The notes: generated from the sequence alone by a model not told the origin. A DNA stretch of 64,000 nucleotides from Catenibacillus sp964565805 (GCA_964565805.1 CAZMGH010000011.1:7945-71944), one strand, 5' to 3'; positions 25,051-34,371 are shown, numbered from the stretch's first letter. Numbers and translations: made by a program.

Positions 25051-25743
25051 TCAGTCAATATCATCATAATCAAAATCATCGTCCGGAGCCGGTTCCTCAT
25101 AAACAGGCTCTTCCTCAGCCGTCGGCTCTTCATATGCCGACTCATCAATCACCGGCTCTTCTACATTAGAAACCACCGGAGCCGATTCACTTGCAGCCGG
25201 AGCGCTTAACTGGCTTGCCAGAGCTTCCCTGTTGCTTACGATAATATCATAATTATAGGAAAGGCCGTCAATCAGGGCCTGAGAATTTGCTCTTGCGCCT
25301 TCCAGAGTACGTCCGATAATGGTCTCCAGATTTGTCACAAGCTCCTGTGTATACTCAAGGGCGCTGCGGCGGATACCCTCAGCGTCTTCATTTGCCGCGT
25401 TAATGGTAGCCTCTGCCTGAGCGTTGGCATTATTCATAACTTCTTCAGCACGCTCATAGGCCTTCAGCATGATCTCATGCTCTTCTACAAGCTGGTTCGT
25501 ATAAGCTGTGGTTTCCTCAAGCATCTTTTCAGCCTGAGCCTGAGCATCGCTGATGATCTTATCCCGGTTAGCAATGATCTTCTGGTATCTTTTGATCTCT
25601 TCCGGCGTTTTCAATCTCAGCTCTGTTAATAACTCATATAATTCGTCTTTAGGCACGATCACCTTAGACTGGGAAAAAGGCTGTGGCTTACAGCTTTCAA
25701 TAAATTCTTCAATCTCATCAATTAACTGTTCAATTCTGCTCAT
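25051..25743 (-). CDS. coiled-coil protein with acidic tail (vacuolar-ATPase-subunit-H-like, function unknown)
   Basis: 230 residues, no signal or membrane segment. Residues about 1-60 are variable; about 60-175 form an alanine/glutamate-rich coiled coil (AQAQAEKMLEET, ANAQAEATINAANEDAEGIRR); the tail is acidic (YEEPTAEEEPVYEEP then DDDFDYDDID). Such proteins are often named ATPase subunit or DivIVA-like on coiled-coil similarity alone. It is the last gene after rsmD-coaD, convergent with tmcAL and with no terminator visible in the 51-base gap. Confidence 0.6.
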   Translation of the reverse strand: MSRIEQLIDEIEEFIESCKPQPFSQSKVIVPKDELYELLTELRLKTPEEIKRYQKIIANRDKIISDAQAQAEKMLEETTAYTNQLVEEHEIMLKAYERAEEVMNNANAQAEATINAANEDAEGIRRSALEYTQELVTNLETIIGRTLEGARANSQALIDGLSYNYDIIVSNREALASQLSAPAASESAPVVSNVEEPVIDESAYEEPTAEEEPVYEEPAPDDDFDYDDID

Positions 25744-25779
25744 AATTGCTTCTCCTTTACTGAAAATTCTATCGGCACC

Positions 25780-26256
25780 TTAGTTATATTTTTCTTTCAG
25801 TCGCTGAGCTACCAATGGGGGAACAAATGGGGAAATATCACCTTTATGAGATGCGTATTCCCGGACCACACTAGAGCTTAAATAAGAATACTGGACATTG
25901 GTTACCAAAAACATGGTATCCATTTGCGGGCAAACGATCCGGTTGGACTGAGCCCACTGAAGCTCATATTCAAAATCAGTTACCGCCCTTAATCCCCGGA
26001 CAACCATGGTAGCATTGCACTCTACGACAAAATCTACCAGCAATCCTTCAAAATGGCGAATCTCCACATTAGGAATCCCCTGGCATACTTCACTTAACAT
26101 ATTAACACGTTCTTCGGCAGAAAACAACGGCGTTTTTGAACTATTATGTAAAACTCCGATCACCAGATGATCTACCATCTTGGCTGCCCTGTTTATAATA
26201 TCCACATGTCCATTGGTCACCGGATCAAAACTTCCGGGATAAACAGCTATTCGCAT
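25780..26256 (-). CDS. coaD: phosphopantetheine adenylyltransferase
   Basis: 158 residues. Makes dephospho-CoA from 4'-phosphopantetheine and ATP. AVYPGSFDPVTNGHVDIINRA carries the TxGH motif; VVRGLRAVTDFEYELQWAQSNR and YSYLSSSVVREYA are conserved. AGGAGG precedes the ATG; rsmD stops 10 bases upstream. rsmD-coaD pairing is typical of Firmicutes. Confidence 0.96.
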   Translation of the reverse strand: MRIAVYPGSFDPVTNGHVDIINRAAKMVDHLVIGVLHNSSKTPLFSAEERVNMLSEVCQGIPNVEIRHFEGLLVDFVVECNATMVVRGLRAVTDFEYELQWAQSNRIVCPQMDTMFLVTNVQYSYLSSSVVREYASHKGDISPFVPPLVAQRLKEKYN

Positions 26257-26265
26257 AGTATCCTC

Positions 26266-26820
26266 CTATTTCCTCTCAATAAACACGTGTTTATTGGTTT
26301 TGTATATTTTTTCTTTATATATATGAAAGGACAGATCCTTCAGGTAATCAAATGATGTGCGCAGATCCGCTTCCACAACGATAATGGTATATTCATCCAC
26401 CAGACAAGACTGAGACAAATATTCCAGAGTGCTTTTTTCCAGCAGCTTTCCATAAGGGGGATCCATAAAGATAATATCAAAAGGCGCCTCTTCCCGCTCA
26501 AGGAGGCGCAGCGCCGACAAAACATCCTTTCTCAGGATCCTGGCCTGTGCGTCAAGGCGGGTAAATTTCAGATTTTCCTCAATACAGTCTGCAGCCTTCG
26601 GCATCTGTTCCGCAAAAATGCAGCTTTCGGCCCCGCGGCTTAATGCCTCAATCCCAATAGCGCCGCTTCCGGCAAACAGATCCAGAAAGCGGCAATCTGC
26701 CAAATAGGGAGTTAATACATTAAACAGGGTTTCTTTGATCCGGTCTGTCGTCGGCCGGGTCTCCAGGCCATCTATAGTTTTTAAGGGCAATCTTCTTGCC
26801 TTTCCTGCAATAACTCTCAT
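26266..26820 (-). CDS. rsmD: 16S rRNA (guanine966-N2)-methyltransferase
   Basis: 184 residues. Start MRVIAGKARRLPLKT, then the SAM-binding LDLFAGSGAIGIEALSRGA and the catalytic MDPPYG of N6/N2 methylases. First gene of the rsmD-coaD operon, behind a promoter and a ~100-base leader with a long hairpin. Confidence 0.94.
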   Translation of the reverse strand: MRVIAGKARRLPLKTIDGLETRPTTDRIKETLFNVLTPYLADCRFLDLFAGSGAIGIEALSRGAESCIFAEQMPKAADCIEENLKFTRLDAQARILRKDVLSALRLLEREEAPFDIIFMDPPYGKLLEKSTLEYLSQSCLVDEYTIIVVEADLRTSFDYLKDLSFHIYKEKIYKTNKHVFIERK

Positions 26821-26846
26821 AATTTCTTATTTTTTCTCCTAAAAGA

Positions 26847-26908
26847 CAGCAGCTCAGCTATGGGATTCACTTTCTTTTGGCGTTGTCAGTCCCATGGCTG
26901 AACTGCTG
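26847..26908 (-). other. long hairpin in the rsmD leader
   Basis: Arms 26847-26865 and 26890-26908 pair over about 18 positions with one mismatch and one wobble. On the minus strand it lies in the predicted untranslated leader between the rsmD promoter and start, ending close to the ribosome site, with TTTT but no long T-run after it. Leader structure or attenuator. Confidence 0.5.
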
Positions 26909-26924
26909 CAAAACTACTATTTCT

Positions 26925-26952
26925 ATTTTATTCTACTTCCCTTATTTGTCAA
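26925..26952 (-). promoter_or_regulatory. promoter for rsmD-coaD
   Basis: Minus strand TTGACA (26947-26952), 16-base spacer, TAAAAT (26925-26930). The rest of the 276-base gap up to recG (26953-27096) holds no gene; a loose GGGG/CCCC inverted repeat with a T-run near 27033-27060 may end recG. Confidence 0.65.
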
Positions 26953-27096
26953 GCCTTCAATTTAAAAAAATGCAAAGACCCACAGAGGATTTCGCCAACA
27001 GAGCCGTTCTGGTAAGCTGTAAGTTTTCTGGGGACACTATTATTATGGCCCCCAAAAAAATAAATACACTGGGAAATAATTCAAAATTCGACAAAC

Positions 27097-29148
27097 CTAT
27101 AAGACAAGGCTGTCGCCGCCGTTTTTCATGTACCGTTCCAGCTTATCCTTAAGTTCTCTGTGTTCAGGCAGCGCCAGCTGCTCATCCTTTTCCACCAGAG
27201 CCTTTGCCGTCTGGGTGGCCTCCTTTAATAGATCTATATCATTAAAAATGTCTCCGATCTTAAATTCCATAATGCCGCTTTGCTTCAGGCCGAAAAGATC
27301 TCCCGGTCCCCGAAGCCGAAGATCTTCTCCGGCAATAAAAAAGCCGTCGTTAGACTTTACCAGAACTTCCAGCCGCTCCTTGGCGCTTTTTTTATCTGAA
27401 GTATTTACAAAAATACAATAAGACTGGGCATCTCCCCGGCCCACACGGCCTCTGAGCTGATGGAGCTGAGCCAGACCAAAGCGCTGGGCGTCTTCGATCA
27501 TCATCACGGTGGCATTAGGCACATTAACCCCAACCTCTACCACCGTCGTGGATACAAGGACCTGGATCTGCCCCGCCCCAAACCGTTCCATGATCTGATT
27601 TTTTTCCTTAGGCTTTTGCTTTCCGTGGAGATATTCCACACATATATCCGAAGGCAGAGCCTCCCTCAGCCGTACTGTGTAGTCAATGACATTTTCCGCC
27701 TCCATCATCTCGCTTTCCTCCACCATAGGACAGATCACGTAGGCCTGATGGCCCTGGCGGACCTGCTGCTCAATAAAACGGTAAGCCGTTTTCCTGTAAT
27801 TTGTTCCAACGACACAATTTTTTATAGGAAGACGCTTTGCCGGAAGCTCATCCATCACTGAAATATCCAGATCTCCGTATAGAATAATGGCAAGGGTTCT
27901 TGGAATAGGCGTTGCACTCATCACAAGCACATGAGGTGTCTCTCCCTTACCAGAAAGGAACTCCCGCTGGCGAACCCCAAAGCGGTGCTGTTCATCGGTT
28001 ACCACAAGGGCCAGACGGTCATAAATGACTTTTTCCTGGATGAGCGCGTGGGTGCCTACAATAATATCTGTCTCATGAGCTGCGATCTTTTCATATGCAG
28101 CCCGCTTTTCCTTTGCCGTCATACTACCGGTGAGCAATGTCACTCTCACATCAAATGGCCCATAAAGCTGGGTAAAGGATTCAAAATGCTGCCGGGCCAA
28201 CACTTCTGTAGGCGCCATGATACACCCCTGAAAGCCATTTTTAGCAGCCTGCAAAAGAGCCAAGGCCGCCACAATCGTCTTTCCTGAGCCTACGTCCCCC
28301 TGAATGAGGCGATTCATCACATTTTCCGAGGCCATGTCCTTCTGGATCTCCTTCCATGTGCGCATCTGAGCGCCAGTGAGGGCATAAGGCAGGGAATGGA
28401 TCAGATCATCACACTCTGCCGATGGAGCCATAGGATAGTAATTTTTTACCTGACGGGTCTGTTCCCGCATACTCTGGATGGCCAGGGCAAAAATAAAAAA
28501 TTCATCAAAAACAAGGCGGCGTCGGGCGGTAAGCATCTGTTCCCAATCCTTTGGAAAATGTATCTGGCGAAGAGCAAAGTTGTATTCTGCCAGCTTATAT
28601 TGGTATCGGACGCTATCGGGAAGGAACTCTCTGGACAGATCCACGCTTTCCAGAGCCTGTTCGATAAGTCGGATCAAAAGTTTGTTGCTCACCCCTTCTG
28701 TCAGAGGATAAATAGGCTGCATGGAGTTAAGCTTTTCTTTATATTCCTCCGGGGTAAAGATCATCGGCTGCTCCATGGTCAGGCTTCCCCGCTTATTGAC
28801 CGGAGTTCCCCGAAAGATCCATGTAGTCCCGGACTTAAAGGAATTTTTCAAATAAGGCATATTATACCAGGTCATATAAAGCATCCGCCCCGGGCCCTGG
28901 GTCTTTAAGGTGACGGATGCGACGCGGGTGGCCCGGTTTACTGCCGGAGGACTCATAACTGTGCATATAACAGCAGCGGTCTTCCCCTCCTGAACCTCTT
29001 CGGGGAAGACCGGCGCTTCATAAACATCATAATTTTTCGGATAATACTCCAGCAGATTTTCAATGGTAAAAATGCCCAAGCGTGCCAGGAGCTTTTCCGT
29101 CTTCTCTCCCACGCCTTTAAGGGTCATAATCTTACTGTTTAAATCCAT
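27097..29148 (-). CDS. recG: ATP-dependent DNA helicase RecG
   Basis: 683 residues. Remodels stalled forks and Holliday junctions. N-terminal wedge/OB domain (about 1-150), helicase motifs GDVGSGKTIVAALALLQ (Walker A), VVTDEQHRFGVRQR (DEQH box), MSATPIPRTLAI, VSTTVVEVGVNVPNATVMMIEDAQRFGLAQLHQLRGRVGRG. It follows yloV by 6 bases, as in Bacillus. Confidence 0.96.
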   Translation of the reverse strand: MDLNSKIMTLKGVGEKTEKLLARLGIFTIENLLEYYPKNYDVYEAPVFPEEVQEGKTAAVICTVMSPPAVNRATRVASVTLKTQGPGRMLYMTWYNMPYLKNSFKSGTTWIFRGTPVNKRGSLTMEQPMIFTPEEYKEKLNSMQPIYPLTEGVSNKLLIRLIEQALESVDLSREFLPDSVRYQYKLAEYNFALRQIHFPKDWEQMLTARRRLVFDEFFIFALAIQSMREQTRQVKNYYPMAPSAECDDLIHSLPYALTGAQMRTWKEIQKDMASENVMNRLIQGDVGSGKTIVAALALLQAAKNGFQGCIMAPTEVLARQHFESFTQLYGPFDVRVTLLTGSMTAKEKRAAYEKIAAHETDIIVGTHALIQEKVIYDRLALVVTDEQHRFGVRQREFLSGKGETPHVLVMSATPIPRTLAIILYGDLDISVMDELPAKRLPIKNCVVGTNYRKTAYRFIEQQVRQGHQAYVICPMVEESEMMEAENVIDYTVRLREALPSDICVEYLHGKQKPKEKNQIMERFGAGQIQVLVSTTVVEVGVNVPNATVMMIEDAQRFGLAQLHQLRGRVGRGDAQSYCIFVNTSDKKSAKERLEVLVKSNDGFFIAGEDLRLRGPGDLFGLKQSGIMEFKIGDIFNDIDLLKEATQTAKALVEKDEQLALPEHRELKDKLERYMKNGGDSLVL

Positions 29149-29154
29149 AATTCA

Positions 29155-30849
29155 TCATTCTACTGAAACAATATAATAGTAAATGGGCTGTCCGCCGCTT
29201 TCCAGCTCCACATCGCAGTCCGGATACTTTTCCTCCACTGCGTCAGCCAAAGCCTTGGCATCCTCTTCTGTTACATCGGCGCCGTAGTAAATGCTGATCA
29301 GCTCTGCGTCCTCGTACATCATGGCATCAATAAGGTCGCTTGTGGTCTGGGCAATGTCTTCGCCCACAGACAAAATACCGCTGTCACCAAGACCCATAAC
29401 GTTGCCTTCCTTAATGGTCTTGTCATCGACCACCGTATCACGGACCGCATAAGTCACCTGGCCGGACTTAACATTTCCCATTTCCTGGGTCATGCGCTGA
29501 GCATTTTCATCCGCAGACTGGCCTGGGACAAAATTGATCAGCGCCGTGATTCCCTGAGGCACAGTCTTTGATGGGATGACCACGATCTGTTTGTCTTCTG
29601 TAAGAGACTGGGCCTGCTGAGCTGCCAGAATGATATTTTTATTATTGGGCAGGATGTAAATGGTGTCCGCATGAACCTGGTCAATGGCGTTTAACATATC
29701 CTCTGTGCTGGGGTTCATGGTCTGACCCCCTTCAATGATATAATCTACGCCGAGGCCTTTAAAGATCTCGTTCATTCCCTGGCCTACAGAAACGCTGATA
29801 AATCCGCTTTCCTTCCGAGGCTGGGACTTGCGGGCCTTTTCCTGCTCCTCCTCAAGCTGCTGGGCTGCCATCTTCTGTGCATCCTTGATCACCTTTTCAT
29901 GATGCTCTTCCCGCATGTTATCAATCTTCATGCTGGTAAGAGAACCATAGCTTAAGCCTTTCTGAATAGCGAGGCCGGGATCATTGGTATGTACATGGAC
30001 TTTTACAATATCATCCAGCCATACGCACACAATAGAATCACCGATGGAAGCCAGGTATTTTTTAAATTCATGCTCGGTCTTTTCGTTAAACTCTTTTTCA
30101 AGCATAACGATAAATTCCGTACAATAGCCAAACTTAATGTCTGCAGTATCAATATTTTCAGATCCGGCTCCTGTCCCGAACACAGAGGACTTGGCGCCGA
30201 CTGCATCTGCGGAAATCTCAATGTCTGTTTCCTTTCCGATGAGACAGTCATAGCAGCCCTTTAACACTTCCATAAGGCCCTGCCCGCCGGAATCTACCAC
30301 ACCGGCCTGCTTTAACACAGGCAGAAGCTCCGGTGTCTGAGAAAGAACATAATCTCCATATTCCAAAACCTCTTTCAGGCCTTTTTCCAGATCGTCGCAG
30401 TCAATGGCTACTTCCTCAATCTTCTCAGCCATCTCTCTGGCAACGGTAAGAATCGTCCCTTCTTTCGGTTTCATAACCGCCTTATAGGCAGTTTCTGCAG
30501 CTCTTGCAAAAGCATCTGCCATAACAGACATATTGATCTCGCTGTACTCTTTGATCTCTTTTGTAAAACCCCTGAAAAGCTGGGATAAAATAACTCCGGA
30601 ATTTCCTCTGGCGCCTCTTAATGCTCCCATGGAAATGGCCTTTGCCAGGTTTTCCATGGTAGGCTCAGTGATCTGACTCACTTCCTTTGCTGCTGCCATA
30701 ATGGTCAAAGACATATTTGTTCCTGTATCTCCGTCCGGTACCGGAAAAACGTTCAGCTCGTTAATCCACTCCTTTTTCCCTTCTATTCTGCGGGCTCCGG
30801 AAAGAAACATCTTCTGCAGCATCCCGGCATCAATCGTTCTTATAGCCAC
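29155..30849 (-). CDS. yloV: DAK2-domain protein, fatty acid kinase catalytic subunit-like (FakA/YloV)
   Basis: 564 residues. N-terminal DhaL/DAK2 ATP-binding domain (INELNVFPVPDGDTGTNMSLT; LRGARGNSGVILSQLFRG), middle domain, and C-terminal EDD-like domain. FakA phosphorylates fatty acids held by FakB; no fakB (DegV) is in the window. The start is GTG behind TAAGGAGG. Lies between yloU and recG, the standard order. Confidence 0.92.
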   Translation of the reverse strand: MAIRTIDAGMLQKMFLSGARRIEGKKEWINELNVFPVPDGDTGTNMSLTIMAAAKEVSQITEPTMENLAKAISMGALRGARGNSGVILSQLFRGFTKEIKEYSEINMSVMADAFARAAETAYKAVMKPKEGTILTVAREMAEKIEEVAIDCDDLEKGLKEVLEYGDYVLSQTPELLPVLKQAGVVDSGGQGLMEVLKGCYDCLIGKETDIEISADAVGAKSSVFGTGAGSENIDTADIKFGYCTEFIVMLEKEFNEKTEHEFKKYLASIGDSIVCVWLDDIVKVHVHTNDPGLAIQKGLSYGSLTSMKIDNMREEHHEKVIKDAQKMAAQQLEEEQEKARKSQPRKESGFISVSVGQGMNEIFKGLGVDYIIEGGQTMNPSTEDMLNAIDQVHADTIYILPNNKNIILAAQQAQSLTEDKQIVVIPSKTVPQGITALINFVPGQSADENAQRMTQEMGNVKSGQVTYAVRDTVVDDKTIKEGNVMGLGDSGILSVGEDIAQTTSDLIDAMMYEDAELISIYYGADVTEEDAKALADAVEEKYPDCDVELESGGQPIYYYIVSVE

Positions 30850-30875
30850 TGCTCTCTTCCTCCTTAAATTCGTAA

Positions 30876-31232
30876 TTAATCGATCACGCGGACGCCTTCA
30901 ACAAATACGTTGACAGTTCCTACCTTGATCCCGGTGAACTCTTCCACTTTATAGCGGACATTGCTCATCAGATTATCTGCCACAGCGGCAATGCTTACAC
31001 CGTATGCGACTATAATATGGAAATTTATATGAAGAACGTTGTCTTCAATAGTGACATCCACGCCCTTGGCGAGACTGTCCCTCTTTAACAGCTTTGTAAG
31101 GCCGTCTTTCATGCTGACCATAGCCATTCCTACAATGCCGAAGCACTCAATGGCAGCCAGGCCGGCGTACTTGGCAATAACATCCAGATCAACATTCACT
31201 TGACCCATATCCGTAACTACTCGACCTTTCAT
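30876..31232 (-). CDS. yloU: Asp23/Gls24 family protein YloU
   Basis: 118 residues of the Asp23/Gls24 family (GQVNVDLDVIAKYAGLAAIECFGIVGMA; VEEFTGIKVGTVNVFVEGVRV). The members are cytoplasmic or membrane-associated proteins linked to envelope stress. Ribosome site GGAGG. A TATAAT box on the minus strand at 31348-31353 may be its promoter (weak -35), with a large inverted repeat between it and the gene. Confidence 0.93.
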   Translation of the reverse strand: MKGRVVTDMGQVNVDLDVIAKYAGLAAIECFGIVGMAMVSMKDGLTKLLKRDSLAKGVDVTIEDNVLHINFHIIVAYGVSIAAVADNLMSNVRYKVEEFTGIKVGTVNVFVEGVRVID

Positions 31233-31268
31233 AGATATACCTCCAATTTCAAAATTTCGGTGTTTTGC

Positions 31269-31325
31269 GGGTCAAGTCAATATGTTTTTTCATGCAAGCG
31301 TGAAAAAAACATATCTATTTGACCC
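31269..31325. repeat. 57-bp interrupted inverted repeat in the yloU-rpmB gap
   Basis: Outer arms GGGTCAA/TTGACCC (31269-31275 and 31319-31325) enclose inner arms ATATGTTTTTT and AAAAAAACATAT. It has T- and A-runs inside the stem. Placed in the presumed yloU leader, it may be an operator, an attenuator, or a copy of a dispersed intergenic repeat. Confidence 0.6.
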
Positions 31326-31409
31326 TGGTACCATCATTCTATTATGTATTATAACCGCTTTTTACGAAAAAGAAAACGATAATTTGTAATAAATTTTCCC
31401 TATTTTCAC

Positions 31410-31438
31410 TTGCATTTATAATTTCTTTCTGTTAAAAT
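31410..31438 (+). promoter_or_regulatory. rpmB promoter
   Basis: Plus strand TTGCAT (31410-31415), 17-base spacer, TAAAAT (31433-31438), 51 bases upstream of the rpmB start. Confidence 0.65.
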
Positions 31439-31489
31439 AGGCTTGTTGTAAACCTGCACAGGTTAATTTCACTCAAGGAGGTGCTTTCA

Positions 31490-31675
31490 ATGGCTAGATG
31501 TGCAATTTGTGATAAAGGAGCTCACTTTGGTATCCAGGTATCGCACTCACATAGAAGAAACAACAAAATGTGGAAATCCAACATTAAAAAAGTGAAAGTA
31601 AATGTAAACGGAGCTGCTAAGAAGATGTACGTTTGTACTTCCTGCTTAAGATCCGGTTTAGTTGAAAGAGCTTAA
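31490..31675 (+). CDS. rpmB: 50S ribosomal protein L28
   Basis: 61-residue bL28 (MARCAICDKGAHFGIQVSHSHRRNNKMWK; KMYVCTSCLRSG). The start at 31490 has AAGGAGG 7 bases upstream. CxxC pairs suggest a zinc-binding form. It stands alone between its promoter and two terminators, divergent from yloU as in Bacillus. Confidence 0.96.
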   Translation: MARCAICDKGAHFGIQVSHSHRRNNKMWKSNIKKVKVNVNGAAKKMYVCTSCLRSGLVERA

Positions 31676-31679
31676 TAGT

Positions 31680-31714
31680 AAAGAGACCAGCAATCGCCGG
31701 TCTCTTTATTTTTT
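31680..31714 (+). terminator. terminator of rpmB
   Basis: AAGAGACC...GGTCTCTT stem (31681-31706) followed by TATTTTTT, directly after the stop. Confidence 0.9.
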
Positions 31715-31719
31715 GGTGT

Positions 31720-31746
31720 GCCCGGCAAGCAGCTGCCGGGCTTTTT
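31720..31746. terminator. second terminator, convergent with the FHA gene
   Basis: CCCGGCA, 6-base loop, TGCCGGG, followed by CTTTTTAA on the plus strand. Together with the previous hairpin it separates the convergent rpmB and FHA units. Confidence 0.8.
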
Positions 31747-31751
31747 AACCA

Positions 31752-32837
31752 TCAATCCGCATAATAGGTAAACTCATCATTCGCGAAACTAATACGCACG
31801 CCGTTAAGAAGGATATAATTCTTTCCTGCTTCCAGGGACTCCCCGTTAAGGAATGTGGAATTAGTGGAATAATTATCGCAAATATAGTAAGCGCCATCGA
31901 TTTTATGTATAATGGCATGCATACGGCTCACTGCCGGATTATCTGTCAGGAGATAATCTGCCATTCCGGGAATCTTTCCGATCTTAAATTCATCTTTATT
32001 AATAACGATCTTCTCACCGTTTTTCTTCCGGATCATATAAGGGAAGGACTGAGACGCTCTCCGGCTTTCATGTACCGACTCATGTGTACTTACATCATCC
32101 AGATGGATCTCCGGAACATCCATAACCTCCTTTCTCGCCTCATCCTTAAGCGGCATAAAGGAAATCTCATCTTCAGCCCGGCCTGGGGCAGGTTTGGAAG
32201 CTGCCGGAGATTTCAGAGGAATCATGTCCGGCTCCTGAGATTTCTCATACACTGGCCCAGAGGCTTTATGATAGGCCGACGCCTGCGCATCTTCCTGCTC
32301 CAGGTTGTCCAGATAATCAATAAAATCCGTCGGATTCAGCTTTTTATTCCGGTTCAGGTAGTTAATGATCTTTCCGATATATTCCAGATTTTCCGAACTG
32401 TCATACTGCATATTTACGATCAGTTCCCGGATATAGCTGCGCAGCGGCTTGATCTGCAGGCCCGGATTTACTGCCGGAACACAGATAAAACGCAAACTTC
32501 CGGTTTCTTCGGAAACATACACAAGATCAGAATCCAGCAAAATAAACTTAGGGCTGATATTTTTTTCCATACCATATAAAAGGGCATCCGCTACAGCGGC
32601 AAATAAAGCGATAGCTTCCCTCTTTGTCATAACTTTGTTTAACTGGCTGCGCAGAGGCACACGGCCGGTAATATCATAGTAAATATGATGCTTATCATAT
32701 TCTGCATAAATCAGCGGACTGTTCCATTCACTTAAGGCCCGGGCTGCCTCCTCATCCATCATAGCTGTTGATGGCAACCGTAATGTAAGGGTTTTCTCAA
32801 AGGGTACTGTGTCCATTTCAAATTTATCAATGTTCAT
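31752..32837 (-). CDS. DUF6382 and FHA domain protein
   Basis: 361 residues. About 1-180 is a DUF6382-like domain (LTLRLPSTAMMDEEAARAL to FIDYLDNLEQED); 185-260 is a variable linker; 265-361 is a forkhead-associated domain with the phosphothreonine-binding pattern IGKIPGMADYLLTDNPAVSRMHAIIH and STNSTFLNG. FHA domains read Ser/Thr kinase signals, but no kinase is present here. Last gene of the cluster; AGGAGG precedes the ATG. It is 116 bases downstream of the GerW-like gene; that gap holds no gene. Confidence 0.82.
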   Translation of the reverse strand: MNIDKFEMDTVPFEKTLTLRLPSTAMMDEEAARALSEWNSPLIYAEYDKHHIYYDITGRVPLRSQLNKVMTKREAIALFAAVADALLYGMEKNISPKFILLDSDLVYVSEETGSLRFICVPAVNPGLQIKPLRSYIRELIVNMQYDSSENLEYIGKIINYLNRNKKLNPTDFIDYLDNLEQEDAQASAYHKASGPVYEKSQEPDMIPLKSPAASKPAPGRAEDEISFMPLKDEARKEVMDVPEIHLDDVSTHESVHESRRASQSFPYMIRKKNGEKIVINKDEFKIGKIPGMADYLLTDNPAVSRMHAIIHKIDGAYYICDNYSTNSTFLNGESLEAGKNYILLNGVRISFANDEFTYYAD

Positions 32838-32952
32838 TTTTTATCCTCCTGGTTATAAAAATATATCTTTAATCCTGGCTCATCACCCCCCCCAAAGCCC
32901 CGGCGCCTTACCTTCATTCTATGGGCTTTTGTCAGGGGATTTGCATGAAACC

Positions 32953-33360
32953 TTATTTTTCTTCGCCATCAATAATATCGTCCACAGCCTTCTTTACCTC
33001 CGGATCCATCTGGGTTTTTCCCTTGTCTGTAAATTTATTTACCACATCCGGAATAAGGTCGATGATCTTAGAAACCGCGTCCTGAGGCTGATTGACAGGG
33101 ATCATCTTGGTCACGCCGTTAGAGATTACCAGCACAGCAGAGGGCTTTACCTTGCCGCCCATACCGCCTCCGGCGCTGTTTTTTTCTGTTTTTTCCCAGG
33201 CGCCTGCCGCCACGCCGAAAGACACATCCACTAAAGGAACGATGATCGTGTCATTCACATGAACCACATCCCCGACCACGGTTTTAGCGGATATAAAGCT
33301 GTCCATGCCTTTAAACAATGACTCAACCGTTGTCGTAAACTTACTTTCTTTTTCTGCCAT
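32953..33360 (-). CDS. ytfJ: GerW/YtfJ family sporulation protein
   Basis: 135 residues: FTTTVESLFKGMDSFISAKTVVGDVVHVNDTIIVPLVDVSFGVAAGA, then glycine-rich GGGMGGKVKPSAVLVIS. In Bacillus this protein (GerW/YtfJ) is made in the forespore and is needed for proper germination, and its partner YtfI has a DUF2953 domain, exactly the gene lying upstream here. Supports a spore former. Ribosome site AGGAGG. Confidence 0.88.
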   Translation of the reverse strand: MAEKESKFTTTVESLFKGMDSFISAKTVVGDVVHVNDTIIVPLVDVSFGVAAGAWEKTEKNSAGGGMGGKVKPSAVLVISNGVTKMIPVNQPQDAVSKIIDLIPDVVNKFTDKGKTQMDPEVKKAVDDIIDGEEK

Positions 33361-33426
33361 CTTTATCTCATACCTCCTGACCTGTTTTCACAGCTACGGT
33401 CGGCGCCTAGCGCCCTCATATCATCA

Positions 33427-34371
33427 TTATATATGCTTAAAAGACTGGATGACCCTGCGTATATCCTTATTGAGAACTAACCTTAACGCAGCTCTCACAA
33501 AGACAGCCAGCTGGATCCTTCCTGCCATATAAAGCTCTCCCTGAGCTTTCTTTTCTTCAAAATCCGGATACAAAGCGACATGATCCTCATAAACCGGATA
33601 TAAAAGACTTAGCGCACCCAGAGCATACCCTGTAGATGCAGGATCCTCAAATCCAAAATAAAGCTTTCCCGAAAGTTTCACCGGCTTTATATGCCGTAAT
33701 ATACGAAACAGTTCTTTTTTTAATGTCCTAAAAGCCGACCGGTTTTTAGGATCAAACAAAATAGCCATAACCCCATCTTTTTTTTTCCGGATTCCGGCAA
33801 GCTTTTTAAGGAACCGGTCCTTCTTTTTCCCCATGGAAGCCATTTTGTTCTTTATCCTTTGAATCTTGCCCTGAAGCATATTTTTTATTGCAAACAGCTT
33901 CCCCTTAATCCTTTCCACAGGGCTGGACTTTTGTGTTCCTTCCGCGGATTTTTCCGCCGCAGGTACAACTTCCGGCATCTTAAGCACCTTTCCCGGCGTC
34001 TGCGTCTTCTCCTGGCTGGCCCGAGGCGTCGACATTCGTGCCGCTTTGGGCGCCTTTTCTTGTCTTTTATCTTTATTATGTTCGGAAGATTGATTTTCAT
34101 TCCGCAAATTGTCATAAATTCGCTTTCCCAGGATCCGGGCAACAATGTGTACACTGCCATCCTCGCCCCAGGGATAGGTCACTTTAATACTTATGGCATG
34201 AAACAGCCAGTAAACCTTCGCCGTTCCCTCCAGGCTGTCGTACCGGGACCCTTTCATCCGATACCGGATGGGAACAAAAAGCACTGTACACAGGGCAAGG
34301 ACCACAAGACCGATGATAACAGCGATCACTATGCCAATGATTTTTAAAATCAGTAAAAGAATATGTATCAT
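33427..34371 (-). CDS. DUF2953 protein (YtfI-like)
   Basis: 314 residues. N-terminal membrane helix (about 3-32) followed by VPIRYRMKG, a charged linker rich in Lys/Pro (90-165), then the DUF2953 core (KPVKLSGKLYFGFEDPASTGYALGALSLLYPVY and LYPDFEEKKAQGELYMAGRIQL). Pairs with the GerW-like gene downstream, an association known in Bacillus. Function unknown. Confidence 0.8.
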   Translation of the reverse strand: MIHILLLILKIIGIVIAVIIGLVVLALCTVLFVPIRYRMKGSRYDSLEGTAKVYWLFHAISIKVTYPWGEDGSVHIVARILGKRIYDNLRNENQSSEHNKDKRQEKAPKAARMSTPRASQEKTQTPGKVLKMPEVVPAAEKSAEGTQKSSPVERIKGKLFAIKNMLQGKIQRIKNKMASMGKKKDRFLKKLAGIRKKKDGVMAILFDPKNRSAFRTLKKELFRILRHIKPVKLSGKLYFGFEDPASTGYALGALSLLYPVYEDHVALYPDFEEKKAQGELYMAGRIQLAVFVRAALRLVLNKDIRRVIQSFKHI

